A stretch of 64,000 nt of DNA from Diaporthe sp. PMI_573 (GCA_021399435.1 JAJTUP010000008.1:868001-932000); one strand, 5' to 3'; counted from the stretch's first letter, positions 43,344-54,887 are shown. The notes: generated from the sequence alone by a model not told the origin. Program-made: numbers and translations.

Positions 43344-45258
43344 ATGGTCGCAAACAGCATCGAGATGAATCACGAAGGGAATCACAGGGAGGTCCACGCC
43401 TTCCACAAACAGGTTTCATCATCTGCTGTCGGTGAGTCAGGGCCACAACGAGGTCCTTCGACGGAAGAAAAGCAGGCTTCGGGATCTTCTCCGACGACCA
43501 CCGAGGAGCAGCCATTTACAGTCTTCACAATTTGGGAGAGAAGATGGATCGTCTTTCTCTCTGCCTTCGCGGGCATGTTCTCACCAATGAGCTCATTCAT
43601 CTTCTACCCGGCCATCACTGCGATTTCAGATGGCCTCAATGCCTCGGCCGGGCTCATCAATCTCGCTATCACTACGTACATGATCGTTTCTGGAGTCGCC
43701 CCGGCGTTGCTGGGCAATGCAGCGGATAAGCTAGGACGGCGGCCGATCTATATTCTGGCACTGGCGACCTACTTGTGCGCCAACATTGGGCCGGCCCTTC
43801 AAAGTAGCTACCCTGCCCTGCTGGCCCTGAGGATGTTGCAAAGCGCTGGTAGCTCTGGTCAGTTGTTCTCATCCTGATGGACCCTAGAACAATCGAACCT
43901 CTGTTTACTAAGTCTAACCAGGAACAATTTCCCTCGGATACGGTGTTCTCAGCGACATTACAACTCCAGATGATCGAGGATCGTACGTAGGGATCATGCT
44001 TGTTGGGTAAGAATCTGTGAAGATGATGCTATTGCTTACAACTAATACGAATAGTCCAAACGTCGCTCCACCGATTGGCCCTATCCTAGGCGGTGCTATT
44101 GCGGCAAGCTTGGGATGGCACTGGATATTTTGGTTCCTTTGCATACTTGGCGGAGTCTGCCTCCTATTGGTCCTCTTCACCATGCCAGAAACCGCAAGAT
44201 GCCTTGTGAGCAATGGCAGCATCCCCGCCCATGGAATCAACCGCACATTCGTGTCTCTCATTTCAGAATGGCGAAAGCCAAGATCAGATTCACAGAGTCG
44301 TGGAGAGCGACCAAAGCTTTCGCTGCCGAACCCATTGGCCTCTCTAAAACTTTTACTCCTCAAAGACGTAGCGATAGTGCTGTTTTGCAATGGCATATAC
44401 TATATGATATATTGCTGTACCCAGGCATCACTCTCTTCACTCTTTATCCAAGTATATCACTACGGTGAGCTCGCCTCAGGCCTGGTATACATTCCGTTCG
44501 GCGTCGCTTGCTTGATCAGTCTCCTGGTTTGGGGCAAGGTACGTTACGCCAGTATCCGGCGAACAAGCTCAACGAGTTTTTTTCTGAGTTGAAGCCCACA
44601 GGTCCTAGACTATGACTACGCCCGGCTGTCGAAACATGTTGAACCTGGGCCCCGGCCAGATAACGGCGACGGCGTCGATGAGTTTCCGATAGAGAGGGCG
44701 AGGCTAAAGACAGCACTGTATCTGGTAGGCTTGAACACATTGGCTACGATCGGATACGGATGGGCCGTGGCCTACCATGTGGTTAGATTCCACGTCATCA
44801 CCCTCATTCCGTCTTTTCTAACATGATGCACATAGCACGTATCAGCCCCCTTGGTTTTCCAAACAGTCATAGGGTTTGCCACTACTGGGCTCTTTTCTGT
44901 AAGTTGTCTGGTAGCTCTCTTTCTGCGCTAACTTTCTGCGGAAGTCCTGGGTTGTGTTAATCAGTTATAGGCTTTCGGAACTCTTCTCACCGACTTAAAC
45001 CCGACAAAATCGTCGACTGCCGCGGCCTCGGCCAACATTGTGCGCTGCGCGCTGGCGGCCACAGCGCTTGCCGTATTGCAGCTTATGATCGACCGTCTCG
45101 GCGTCGGATGGACATTTACTTTCTTTGGGTTCATAGGTGCTCTCTGCGGGCCACTTATGCTGCTGCAAATGCGACGAGGGCAGACTTGGCGCCGGCAAAG
45201 GCGGAGGGGCTCATCTCGTCTGCATGTGGCCCACACCCAGGAGGTGCCATCGTCTTGA
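43344..45258 (+). CDS. MFS multidrug transporter, DHA1 family
   Basis: Six exons: 43344-43857, 43922-44006, 44055-44538, 44602-44781, 44836-44898 and 44971-45258 (537 aa). All junctions are GT-AG and phase-consistent. After a polar N-terminus the first helices contain FVFLSAFAGM-like sequence, then motif A between helices 2 and 3 (GNAADKLGRRPIYI), SAGSSGTISLGYGVLSDITT, the motif C-like GPILGGAIAA, and a central cytosolic loop with DEFPIERARL. It resembles Qdr/Flr-type drug:proton antiporters of the plasma membrane. The second DHA1 gene in this window (50558-52169) shares the loop motif. Being divergent from a ketosamine kinase suggests export of a metabolite or toxic sugar-amine, which is inference. 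Confidence 0.92.
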
Positions 45259-45708
45259 TCTCCATTTTGAAATAGTGTCGTAATAGTGTATATTCAGACT
45301 ATTCAAGGGTCGTATAAGTGGGAGTTCTAAGCCCCCATATATATTCGACTTATACAGAATTACCCTGATTTCACGGACAATAGCGTTTAATAGATAGTCC
45401 ATAGAGACATTCCGACACTCCAGAGGCCTTTCAACACAACAATATACTTCTGAGACAAGCCAATCGAGAATGCAAAGCATGAGTGATTGAACGCTGTCTA
45501 GAAAAGAGGATTGGTGAAGTGAAGAGTCACCGAGCACTGAAGGTGTAAGTTATCAAGCAGCCATTTTACTCGTGTTGAGTGTAACATCGCACGCGCGTTC
45601 ATAGCATCAAGAATAGTACATGTATGGAAATTAGACTGCTGGTTACGAAGCAACTTTGAAATAGCTTACACTGAATTCATTCACTCACTTGATGAACGCA
45701 ACCAATGG
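45259..45708. other. Intergenic, convergent 3' flanks
   Basis: 450 bp between the MFS gene and the SMP-30-like gene. Nothing else seen. Confidence 0.45.
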
Positions 45709-46602
45709 CTAGGCTTCGTACTCATGACGACGAATTACGTCGACCTGGACCTTGTAAACATGGCCCGTAGAGCCTTCAGACGCAATGGAGGCGAGGAACA
45801 GTGTCCTGAAGTCTTCCCCACCGAAGGCAGGACACGAGGTCATTTTCGCTCCAGGCACGACGCACGTTGCCACTGCTTCGCCGCTCGGGGAGTACCGCAC
45901 TAGCTTCCCTGAGAGTTGGCCGCCACCCATACGTGTCCCTCCACATCAACCGCGATACCATGCGGTATCCCACCATTCTCTAGTTGGACGAAAAGCCGCT
46001 TGTTTGAAACAGAACCATCTGTCGCGTCGTAGTCGCATTGGAATACCTTTCCCTGAGGCGTCTCGCTCGCGTACATGATTTTGTCATCTGGTGAGAAGAC
46101 GGGTCCGTTTGGCACGGGTGTCTCCACGAGGTTGTCCAGCTCCCGCACAGATGCCGTCCTGGCCTCGCTGGGGCCTTCTTCCATGCACCAGAGCCGACCG
46201 AACAGCTCCTCCTCGTCCAACGCCATTGATCCTGCCCACCATCGCCCCTTGGAATATATTGTGCCATCGTTCATTCGCATTTTTGAGTCGAGACCCTTGT
46301 CATCGTGCTGGAGGGTCGTGATGTTTTTTGAGGGTCCCAGTTTGCAGTGATAGCAGGGTGAGGCTAAGCCTCGTCTGCACAGCTAAGACATCCGTACGGT
46401 TGGCAACAACTTCCAGGCTCGTGATGGGCTGGTCGAACTCGTAGGTCTTCCGTTGCTCCCACCCTTCTGATTCCGGTACCCTGTGCACAAGTCGGTTCTT
46501 GATGTCGACGAAGAAAAACGTCTTATCGCTTGCACAATACAATGGGCTCTCGCCAAGCCCAGAGGCGGATGGGAGCCACTCTTGTGCTGAATACTGCTTC
46601 AT
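45709..46602 (-). pseudogene. SMP-30/gluconolactonase-like protein, two frame breaks
   Basis: A beta-propeller SMP-30/LRE-like sequence split over three frames. Frame 1 (46602 to about 46326) has LGESPLYCASDKTFFFVDI, the usual start. Frame 2 (to about 45905) has MRMNDGTIYSKGRWWAGSM (RMNDG and WAG metal/active-site region) and PNGPVFSPDDKIMYASETP. Frame 3 (to 45709) has KLVRYSPSGEAVATC. The first shift is at a run of six A (46324-46329), where five would restore the frame; the second is at GGG near 45905-45907, where one more base would. No introns fit. Intact relatives hydrolyse sugar lactones and bind Ca or Zn. It may be a pseudogene or a homopolymer assembly error. Confidence 0.7.
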
Positions 46603-47881
46603 TTTGAAAGCTGTGATCGTGAAACTCCCTGTCACTGAGCTGAAATGAATTTCGCGTTTGGAACTTCCGCTACATATGGAAGACTCCGTACAATAAAATG
46701 CTGAACTTGTGGTCACCCGTCTGCAGCTCTAACGTCATTTTTCGTGACGTCACGAAAGCACATATCGTACGCCATACCTTAGACATCCAGATCGCTTACT
46801 ACTCCTGACTTGACGAAAGTGGGCTTGTCAAGTGATTTGTATTTGCCTGTCCCTAGGGTACCTCGGCTGATGCAGAGAATGCTTTGGGACGGAGGCCTGC
46901 CGTCAAGTACATGTGCTTGTGCACGTAGTCGTTGCACATCCACCGATATTTATTAATGCACAGACATTCTCCCACGGAATCCATGCGAAGATACTCATTT
47001 AGAAGATTGTGTGTTGGAACGAGAGATTTCGAGTCAGGAATTTTGATGAGAAATGCTACGATCAGCCGGATGTCTCATATGTGCACGGTACTGGTATTGA
47101 TGTTGTAATTTGAAGAGGTTCTTTGGTCGCAATGTGACACCGTCCAGTAAGCCCGCGCAGTCACAATGGCTTGCTTTGACCCCTGGCCTAGTTCTAATAA
47201 TATTCCGGGATCAAGCTCACGCTAAAACATCTGCCATCCGTTCTCCAAGCGCGCGTTTCGCGAACCACCTAGGGGCAAACCGTGCAGAGTACCATGCGTC
47301 CCAAAGCTTCCGTCGTGGCTCGTCCGCAGCGCTGTGCTAGGACTGGAGCGGCGGCAACTAGTTGTGCCATCAAAACTACTATTGGTAGCCAGGGGCCTGT
47401 CATGGCGTGATAGACGCATCTGGAACCCCTCTGACCTGCAGCTCACCCACAGTGCTGTGGTTGCCTCAGGATTTCAGCCCTCGGCACCTCGTGCTTCGCG
47501 TGAGCTGAGCCATCGCAGTCGCTCGGGCTCTCCAACAAGCTAATGCATGCGAACACAAATCACGGCTTCCTTTAATTCAGTCCTTGCCATGACCTCCTGT
47601 TTAAGTCTAATTGGGGCTGTCACACTGCTGCAGTCTACCCCTGACTAGGCTTTTGATTCCCGAACGCACCACTTCCCCCAAGATGTCCCTCTCATGCTAC
47701 TTGAATGGCTAAAGAATAAAAAGGATGCTGTTCTCTCGAAATATCTCAATCATCCTTTGCTCGCAACTGCTACTCAAGGTTGTCTTACCAAAACCCTCAT
47801 TCGCTTAACAACGACTCGACTACAGTCTCTCTTTCAACAATTATTAGTCGATTAAAATATACTTCATTATCAAAACCCAAA
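46603..47881. other. Intergenic 46.6-47.9 kb
   Basis: About 1.28 kb between divergent genes. It contains a perfect 18-bp palindrome with a CRE/ATF core at 46740-46757, and a TATA-like AATAAAAA at about 47715, 165 bp before the acidic secreted protein. No gene seen. Confidence 0.5.
46740..46757. promoter_or_regulatory. 18-bp perfect palindrome with TGACGTCA core
   Basis: The sequence TTTCGTGACGTCACGAAA is its own reverse complement and contains the full ATF/CREB bZIP site. It is about 140 bp upstream of the SMP-30-like start at 46602. Binding by a bZIP dimer is inferred. Confidence 0.5.
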
Positions 47882-48376
47882 ATGTTCTCTCTCGTTCAGC
47901 TTTTTGCCCTGGGTCTGGCCGCTTTGACCACTGGCAGTGGTCTCCAGGCCTCGACCGCCGGCAATGTTGGGCTCTCTCGTCACGTCGCTGTAAGGAAGGT
48001 CTCGGGGCTCTGTTCTTCTGACAATGACTGACCACACAACGTGCAGGGCCAAGCCTTGATGGCTTTTGCTGTTCCTGCGTTGGCATTGCCACTTGGAAAT
48101 GCTGGACCGGCTGTGAGTACACCATGTCTATGCTTCCCAGGAGTTGGTTGACTGACGGACGAGCCCGGGCAGGCTACCAAGAACGGTACCTCCGCTGCCG
48201 AACCGGACTGCGACGAGGATGACTCACAAGATGAGGAGGACGATTTTCAGGACGATTCCCAGGATAACGAGGATGACTCGAAAGATAGCGAGGATGACTC
48301 CAGGGACGATGAGGCCGATGAGGCCGATGATGGGGACGACTCGAAATATGACGAGGATAATGATGACGAGGAGTGA
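47882..48376 (+). CDS. Small secreted, highly acidic Asp/Glu-rich protein
   Basis: Exons 47882-47989, 48047-48112 and 48173-48376 give 125 aa. Introns are GTAAGG...CAG and GTGAGT...CAG, both phase 0. Residues 1-20 are a signal peptide (MFSLVQLFALGLAALTTGSG). Exon 2 is hydrophobic (LMAFAVPALALPLG). Exon 3 is almost entirely Asp, Glu, Ser and Gln, built of short EDDS and DDSQD repeats, and ends DNDDEE. The acidic tail would bind cations or basic partners outside the cell. It resembles candidate effectors only in size and secretion. An alternative without splicing would stop after 50 codons. I do not recognise a family. Confidence 0.65.
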
Positions 48377-48707
48377 TCGTGCGGTCGACCGAAATTGGAG
48401 ACCATTTCTTCATTCCATCTTAAAAAGTTCCTAGCACCAATTCACGTCACGCAAGTCAAATAGATACGTGTTCAAGGCCATCATTTAACAACTGCTCGTG
48501 TGATTATCCGCAAAGAAACTGTAGCTAGTGAGAGTGTGCCTGGATCTGCGCAATGCTGTAGGGCCAGTCCCCATCCTGAGAGTATGTGGCTAGCTGTATT
48601 TGATGACCACCCATAGGAGTTCAACAACCTGTGGCTGTGGTGCCAATGGCTGGGGTGCCTCGATCGTTGTCCGATGGTGGGCCGTCAGTCCTCAGCCCAA
48701 CGACGCA
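48377..48707. other. Intergenic, convergent 3' flanks
   Basis: 331 bp between the acidic secreted protein and the orphan gene. Nothing seen. Confidence 0.5.
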
Positions 48708-49746
48708 CTATCTGGTGAGATGATCCATGCCCACCCACAACTTGGGGACCTGCACCTCCCTGCACATCTCCATCGCAGCCTCGTCTGAGCACTCCAGGTT
48801 GCGCATCAGAGTGTACTCGACGAACATGCCTTTGTCCTCACCCTCGGGGCGCGAGTCCACATCGTTCCCATTGGCCCAGCACGTAAGCCGTTGCCGAGCC
48901 AGATAGATGGCTGCGCGCAGGTTGTACTCACGGCCCCGAGACATGTAGAACCTGTCGTGGAGCTGCATCGCGTGGCCCTTGGCCTCGTCGAGGGACTTCA
49001 CGCCGGAGTAGAGTTTAATGTTTGGCAGGCTTGATTTAGGAAACATTCGGTGGTTTTCGTCATAGAATGTGAATGTTGCCACATCTTTCGTTCCCTCCTT
49101 GCAGCCCACATAGACGGGCTTCTTGACCTGACGGGCGCTGCTGTGTGATTCGGTAGCCATTTTCAATGCCGTCTTTGAGATCTTGTGGTCTGGTCGACTG
49201 GGCTTCTTCGCCTGGCTGGCTTTCGTGCCTATGCATGAGGTGATTTTGGTGGTATAGCGGCCAGAGATGGCCTTGCCCTTAGGGGCCTTGATGGCTCCAG
49301 TGGAGTTGGCACCGATGTTCTTGGTGAAAAGACCGACCTGTGCCGCAAAATCATCAAGGCTGGGTTTGATGCTCTTGTTGCCGCACATTTGGTGCATATA
49401 TCCAGTGACCCGTCCTACAGCAAATGCCTCCCTTTAGAAGTTGCGTGATGTCGTGTGCGTTCGGGATAGTATCGAGACTGGTGCCCTTGCAGTGGATGGC
49501 CTTGGCTTTGCAGACCAGGTCACGCAGGGCTTCTCTCATCTCAAAGGCCACCTCGCTCTGGGTTCGTATGGGCGTGCGGCCTGGGAGCAGCGCAATGACC
49601 GTGAGATTCTGACGCTTTTTGATGCTTAGAGGAGGCTGATCGTCATCGTCGGACTCCTCTCCACATGAACCTGGTGAGGAGAAGTCAAGTTCGACGGGTG
49701 GCAGCGCAGCCCCCATCTCATCGGTAACGTCATCTAGATTTGTCAT
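48708..49746 (-). pseudogene. Orphan protein gene with one frame break
   Basis: Two frames on the minus strand together look like one gene of about 345 aa. Part 1 (49746 to about 49430) starts MTNLDDVTDEMG, is acidic (GEESDDDDQPP), and has a helical VAFEMREALRDLVCKAKAI region. Part 2 (to 48708) has AFAVGRVTGYMHQMCGNKSI, then a basic linker, ATFTFYDENHRMFP, ARQRLTCWANGNDVDSR and ends VGMDHLTR. They meet at CTAAAGGGAGGC near 49429-49440, where one G too many breaks the frame. An intron 93 bp long (GTCTGC...GAG) would also restore it but has poor borders. Family unknown. Genuine disruption, assembly error or an odd intron cannot be told apart here. Confidence 0.5.
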
Positions 49747-50557
49747 TCTGTGATTGTTATTAGCATGCTGTTGAATACATGAGTGTAATTTTGTGGATCT
49801 TTTGGGGTCCCTTTTTGTGCCGCTGGGTGCGGTAAGCTGAGGACTTGTGTGGTGGATGGCTGGGGTGTGCGGTTCTGTTTGATGGTCTGGCTTAAGGATG
49901 TTTTGTAGGTGTGTGAATATTTGACGGTCTGAATGAAGCCAGCCAAGTTTAGACCGCATTCACGAAGATGGTTGGAAAGGAGAGAAGGGTGGAAGGAAAC
50001 GGTGTTTGGGTTTAAATACTTCAAAGTCATTTCAACTTTTCACCTCTGCTGATGGCCATCTGCTGCGGGCCATTCACACCTCGAAAATAACGACTGTTTA
50101 TTGGCTCGTCTCATTGACACTTTCTGTCACGATCGGGTGAAATTTTCATGGGATGGAATTTATCAGTCGCGTTGAGAAGCTGACACTGGTAACCAGCCAA
50201 GAATAGCAAAAGTCCGGGTATTGCTTACAGGTAGCCGAGGGCAATTCGTCTGCTGGATGGGGACTTTGATTGCAATCTGGCTGGGACGAAGAGTTCCAGA
50301 CTGCCAATATTGGTATAACTACATATTTGGTCAAGCAAGTCTGAGAAATTGTCTCACAAGGGCCACCTTGGTGTTGGTCTGCGTCCTGGAACCTGGTAGA
50401 AGCCATGACAACGACAACATGGTTCCAGCAAAATGAAAAAAAGGAGAATGTAAGTTCCAAGGTCAGAATTTCAATAATTCAAATGTAGTACTAGCTACAC
50501 GGTTCAGTCACTAGCTTCACAGTTCCGTCGCATGTTCTTTGCAAATGTTTTCCTACC
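49747..50557. other. Intergenic 49.7-50.6 kb, no gene seen
   Basis: About 0.8 kb, upstream of the orphan gene and downstream of the second MFS gene. Nothing else seen. Confidence 0.45.
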
Positions 50558-52169
50558 CTATGCTTCCCTCCTCCACCTCGCACCAAATTTCCATGTGACA
50601 GCTACACCCGAAAGCGCGAGAACCTGTACAATGGCGCAGATTGTAAACGCCAACCCAGCCCCGACGCCGTTGACCATTGGCATAACAGAACTAGTGCCAC
50701 CGGCAGCAAATAGGCATCGGGCGAGGTTGAGACTTGCACTGGCAGCGGCGCTGCGGTCGGAGAAAATGTCGACCAGATAAGTCATGATGACTGACTGCGT
50801 GGAGACGGCTGTCCACCCAGTGACGAACGTCGTGATGATGGGGACGGCGATGTGGACCCGCGGTGCGTAGTGGATGGACCACCCAAATGCAATGATGGAT
50901 AAGCACTGGATTATTGAGAACAGGGGGACGAGACGGAGACGCGCCCTTTCAATAGGGAACTCTTCGTGAGACACGACTAGAGTCAGCACTTGGCCTGCCT
51001 CAATCTCTGCGTCCTCCCGGTGTGCCTTCGCCTCGTGACTTGCTTTGACGCGCCGGTAGTCCATGTCGAGAATCCGCCCTGTGATGAGAGTGCCCACCAT
51101 CGAGCCGACACCATTGGCCATGAAGGTCAACCCTACTTTTGTCTCATTCAGGCCGTAGCGGTCTGTGAAGAAAGACGACAGAGCGGTAATGCTCATCTGC
51201 CAGACGGCGTAGTAAATGGCCAGAAAGACAATGATTGGGGCCGCGAGCTTGCTGACGAGGATCCGGAATGGCCCGGTCACGTCGATTGGCTTCTTGGCTG
51301 GAGGAGGGCCAACCGCATCTGGATTCCATCGCACCCTGGTGAGCTTTTGATAAGTTGTCAGGGGATATCTCCCCGTAACACTAGCTGGCGTGCCACCTCC
51401 GTTCCCAACGACTGACCGCAAGGTCTCAGGCAGGAGCACGATCAGTGCAGCCAAGAAGGCAGCACCGTAGATGGTGAGGAATAGGAAGATCGATCTCCAC
51501 CCAAAGGCTCCTGCCAAGGCACCCCCAATGACTGGACCAACGGCAACGGGCACGAGTAGACCGGCTTGAAATATGCCCATGAAGCCTCCCCTTTCAGCTC
51601 TTGTGGTGATATCTCCAATCACCCCAGAGCCTATCGCAATGGTGCTTGCGCTACCAGTACTCTGCAGGCACCTCAAAACCAGGAGAGTGGCGTAGTTTCT
51701 CGTCTCGGTCAGGCCGATACATGCCCCGATGAAGACAACGAATGTGCAGCAATATGCGGTCCGGCGGCCTCTGACGTCAGACACAGGACCCCATAAGCTT
51801 GGGGCTAAGCCTTGGAAGATGAGGTATGAGGTGACCGTGAGATTGACAAGCTCTATGGATACGTTGAGATCCTGAGCAATAATCGGCAGGGCCGGAAAGT
51901 AGATGTTCGATGCGAACCCGGAAACTGTCATGACAGATTAGCTAGGTGATTATGTTTTCATCAAAAGTCCAAGGACACCACTGTAGTGGTCCCATGAGAG
52001 CTAACGTACAGGTTGCGGCCAGAGATACTATGACAACTATCACGGCTTTTTGGCGGGTATCAAAAATGCTATAAGGCTCTTCAGCAGCGTGTAGTCCTGG
52101 CTGTGGCGGAGGCGGCAGTGAGCCACCTTTGTTACTCGAAGCTCCTTGACGGTGGCTTTGAGAGGCCAT
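50558..52169 (-). CDS. MFS multidrug transporter, DHA1 family (Qdr-like)
   Basis: Exons 52169-52010 and 51924-50558 (intron 52009-51925, GTACGT...CAG) give 508 aa. The N-terminus is polar with PPPPQPG, then the first helix VIVVIVSLAA spans the intron. Motif A is GPVSDVRGRRTAYC, motif C-like GPVIGGALAGAFG, and the central loop carries a basic stretch followed by EEFPIERARL. The C-terminal half has IMTYLVDIFSDRSAAASASLNLARCLF, typical of Qdr-type drug:H+ antiporters and dityrosine exporters. It sits beside a Zn2Cys6 factor, tail of one towards head of the other, on the same strand, which suggests the factor controls it. The plasma-membrane drug/H+ export role is inferred from the family. Confidence 0.93.
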
Positions 52170-52782
52170 GGATCCATGCGTTGGTGTTCTTATGTCTCCT
52201 GGTATTTTTCTGTGTTCCTGTTTTCCGACTGTATTCTGCGGTTGGAGGGTGTGAGACCAGAACTCATTCGTGACCTGAAAACCCTGGTCTAAGCATGAAT
52301 AAGTGATCGGTGAGAGGAGATTGTTCAATGTGTAATTGAACACAAAGTGAGAAATAAGTGTTCGATGGTAGCAGAGTTATACAGAAACAGCTTCAAGTAG
52401 AGTTTTGAAGGAGTAGGAAATCAGTTGAGAGACTTGGGGAGCAACGAATTGGCTGTGATCTGTTTGCTCAATCCAGTTTGGAAGCCGGAGTTCAGAAGTA
52501 AGCCAGCGGGGCTGAGAGAAAGTGCCACCGCTCTCCGAAGCTGCACCACAAATGGCATGACCCGAGACTTCCTGAACGTCATTCTGCTTGTGTCTCTGCC
52601 AAAGATGAGCGGAAGGCCGGCCTTCCACTGCCACTGACGAAACCATAGAGGGGCTTCCACGTTTAGCTACAGGTGATACAACGAGAGTGGCCCTTGACAG
52701 TACCAAACAGAAAGCTGTCCAGTACAGGTGTATATCGGTATGACTGTGAAGATCCACCTAATATTGTTCAAAAGGGGCAGGT
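52170..52782. promoter_or_regulatory. Promoter region of the second MFS gene
   Basis: 613 bp between the Zn2Cys6 gene's stop and the MFS start, both minus strand. No gene seen; overlapping frames here lack motifs. Confidence 0.35.
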
Positions 52783-54313
52783 TCATGAGCTATGGAGGGA
52801 GCTAGTAACAGCAAAGAGCATCGTCCCCAGTCCATCTACTCCCTCCAGCCACTGGTCCACTCTCTTTCGACGCTCCATGAGACCAGCCTCATCTAACCAT
52901 GAAGGGGCGGGCCAGAGCTCATCAATGCTTAAGCCGGCCCCGGCCCAATCCACCAGAAACGTATTATACGCTCCCTCCCAATCCTGCAGTGTCTGAGCTT
53001 CCCACAGACTCTTGCCTGTGGGTACGGGCAAGCCCTTGAGCTCAGTACCGAAGAAGCACGGCAGGCCCTCTTGGGTAGAAAGCACGTTGTCGAAGAGGTA
53101 CATGGTGTAGAGTGTCCGACGCTTGGCCTCGGCCACGATCCAGCTCTCCCACCTTGGCCGAGCCCGGTTTTGCTCCGCCACGCAGACGAGCCCGCGTTTA
53201 CTACATAGCGATGCAAGGTCCTGAAGGTCCATCATGGCCCGCCGCAGGGACGGGCCGACGATGTGGCCGAGCTTAAAGAACATCACCATTAGGTAGAGAA
53301 GATGTGCCTGAAAGGCAGATAGCAGGGTAATGTCATCGGTCATCGCCGTATGCTGCTCGTAGATGCTGCTCGTCTCTCTCTGGATCACGTCCGCGGCGGT
53401 GCCATCACTGCCTGGGAGCAGCCTCTCACAGACTACAGCATTCAGAGTCAGCTGTCAAAGAAACAAAGAAGTAGCTTCATGCCAATACGGTAAGGAGTGA
53501 GCCACAAGGTGGCCATAGGCCTGTCTCAAAACCAGTAGTGTGATAAGTTCTTTGAGGCACTGGCCACATTTGGCAGGACTTGCTTCTTGAAGGGGCTAAA
53601 ATTGTATCAAGAAGCTGCTTACTGCGGACCAGGCTCAGGCAGGTGGAGAGCGGTGACCTCGCCAGTGGTGGCTGCATCTGCGCAGGGTGGATGAATGGTG
53701 GGATCTGACGCCCGCGGACGGCCATTGAGGCGTACGACCCGAGGATCCTGGGCATGAAAGCCTTAATATGGTCTGGAAAGTTTTTGACCACCTGCCCTTC
53801 GACCGGTACGTACTGATTCAGCCAGCGGGTGCTAATGTAGTCTGCGTTTATGGGGCAAACGAGCTCGAGGTCTACACAAGCCGAAGGACTATCTGAAGTT
53901 GGGTTCTGGCCGTTTGAAGCTGCAGGTGCTGCCGGTGCGGATGGGGGTGACCCTGGTGCTTCTGAGGAGATCAAGGTGGGACTTGTGCCATCGCCTGACC
54001 CTACAAAGACGACGATGGGTTCTCTGGGAGTCGTTGATGCTTGCCCGTCGGAACTGTGTCCCAAGTATCCGGGCGAAGCACCGGATAAGGGAATTCTGCC
54101 TCCACCGGGGCTGATGGCGGTGTTGTCAATACAGTGTCGTGAGCCGTCCGCAGAAGCGTCCGGGCTTCGGGCCAGCTCGTGAGGGTAAGCGCAGTTGAGG
54201 CCGCGTTGTGCACATCTGCCACAGCGTTGTGGATGGCGATCGCATTTCGCCTTGGCAATAGAGCAATTCTGACAGGCTTTCTGCCGGGATGTTGCATATC
54301 TACCGGGTTTCAT
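52783..54313 (-). CDS. Zn2Cys6 fungal transcription factor
   Basis: Exons 54313-53623 and 53432-52783 give 446 aa. The 190-bp intron (GTAAGC...GTAG) joins LSTCLSLVR to CERLLPGSD, a known block in this class. The binuclear cluster is at residues 12-37: CQNCSIAKAKC then CGRCAQRGLNC, i.e. C-x2-C-x6-C-x6-C-x2-C-x6-C, with basic residues and a following AYP linker. The middle is a Ser/Pro-rich linker. The C-terminal part (FQAHLLYLMVMFFKLGH, SWIVAEAKRRTLYTMYLFDN, ELWPAPSWL) matches the fungal regulator domain without a full middle-homology region. The protein is nuclear and probably controls neighbours, including the divergent methyltransferase 574 bp away. An in-frame Met at 54451 is an alternative start. 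Confidence 0.88.
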
Positions 54314-54887
54314 GGCGGAGGTGACAGCCCGGTGAGGAGAGGTGACGGAAGGGGAGAGAGTGATGTCAGTCAATGAAGGCGGAAGCGTGACAAGCGGTGC
54401 GGTTACGCAGACCTCGGGAGGCTTTAGAGGCACCGTGACCTGGCAAAGCACGAAATACCCAATACCTGGGGGTACCTAGGTGCTAAGGAGGTCTCCAGAG
54501 TGCTAACTGGGCCATGGCTGATCTTACTGGAATAGCATAATTGCTGTAAAATTCCGGTCTAGTGAATTAATCTAGAATGTCTGTCTCCTTGCATCTGAAC
54601 TCCGTGAAGTCCGTCAGGTCCGCTCGGCCCCACTCTTCCGGTGCGAGGCTTCCGCGACATCACTCAGAAAGTGTAGCGAGGTGGCAACCAAGAAGAAACA
54701 TAGTGGTCAACATATTTGGGAGGGAAGCGTTCTTGTCAAATTATAATACGAGCACAGTTGATTTCGAATACTGAGCTGCAAACAACAAGTCGGTGCATGC
54801 AACTTACTGTCTGCCTACCCGCACCACATCTTACCCAACACCCAACATACCACCTACCGCAATTATTTATTCTCTTCAGCCGTCATT
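54314..54887. promoter_or_regulatory. Divergent promoter between Zn2Cys6 factor and methyltransferase
   Basis: 574 bp between starts. It contains a TACCTAGGTG near 54473-54482 and an AT-rich core near 54730-54770. Shared control is inferred. Confidence 0.4.

Noticed and set aside
47110..47543. Frames upstream of the acidic secreted protein
   Set aside because: Short, overlapping on both strands, no motif.
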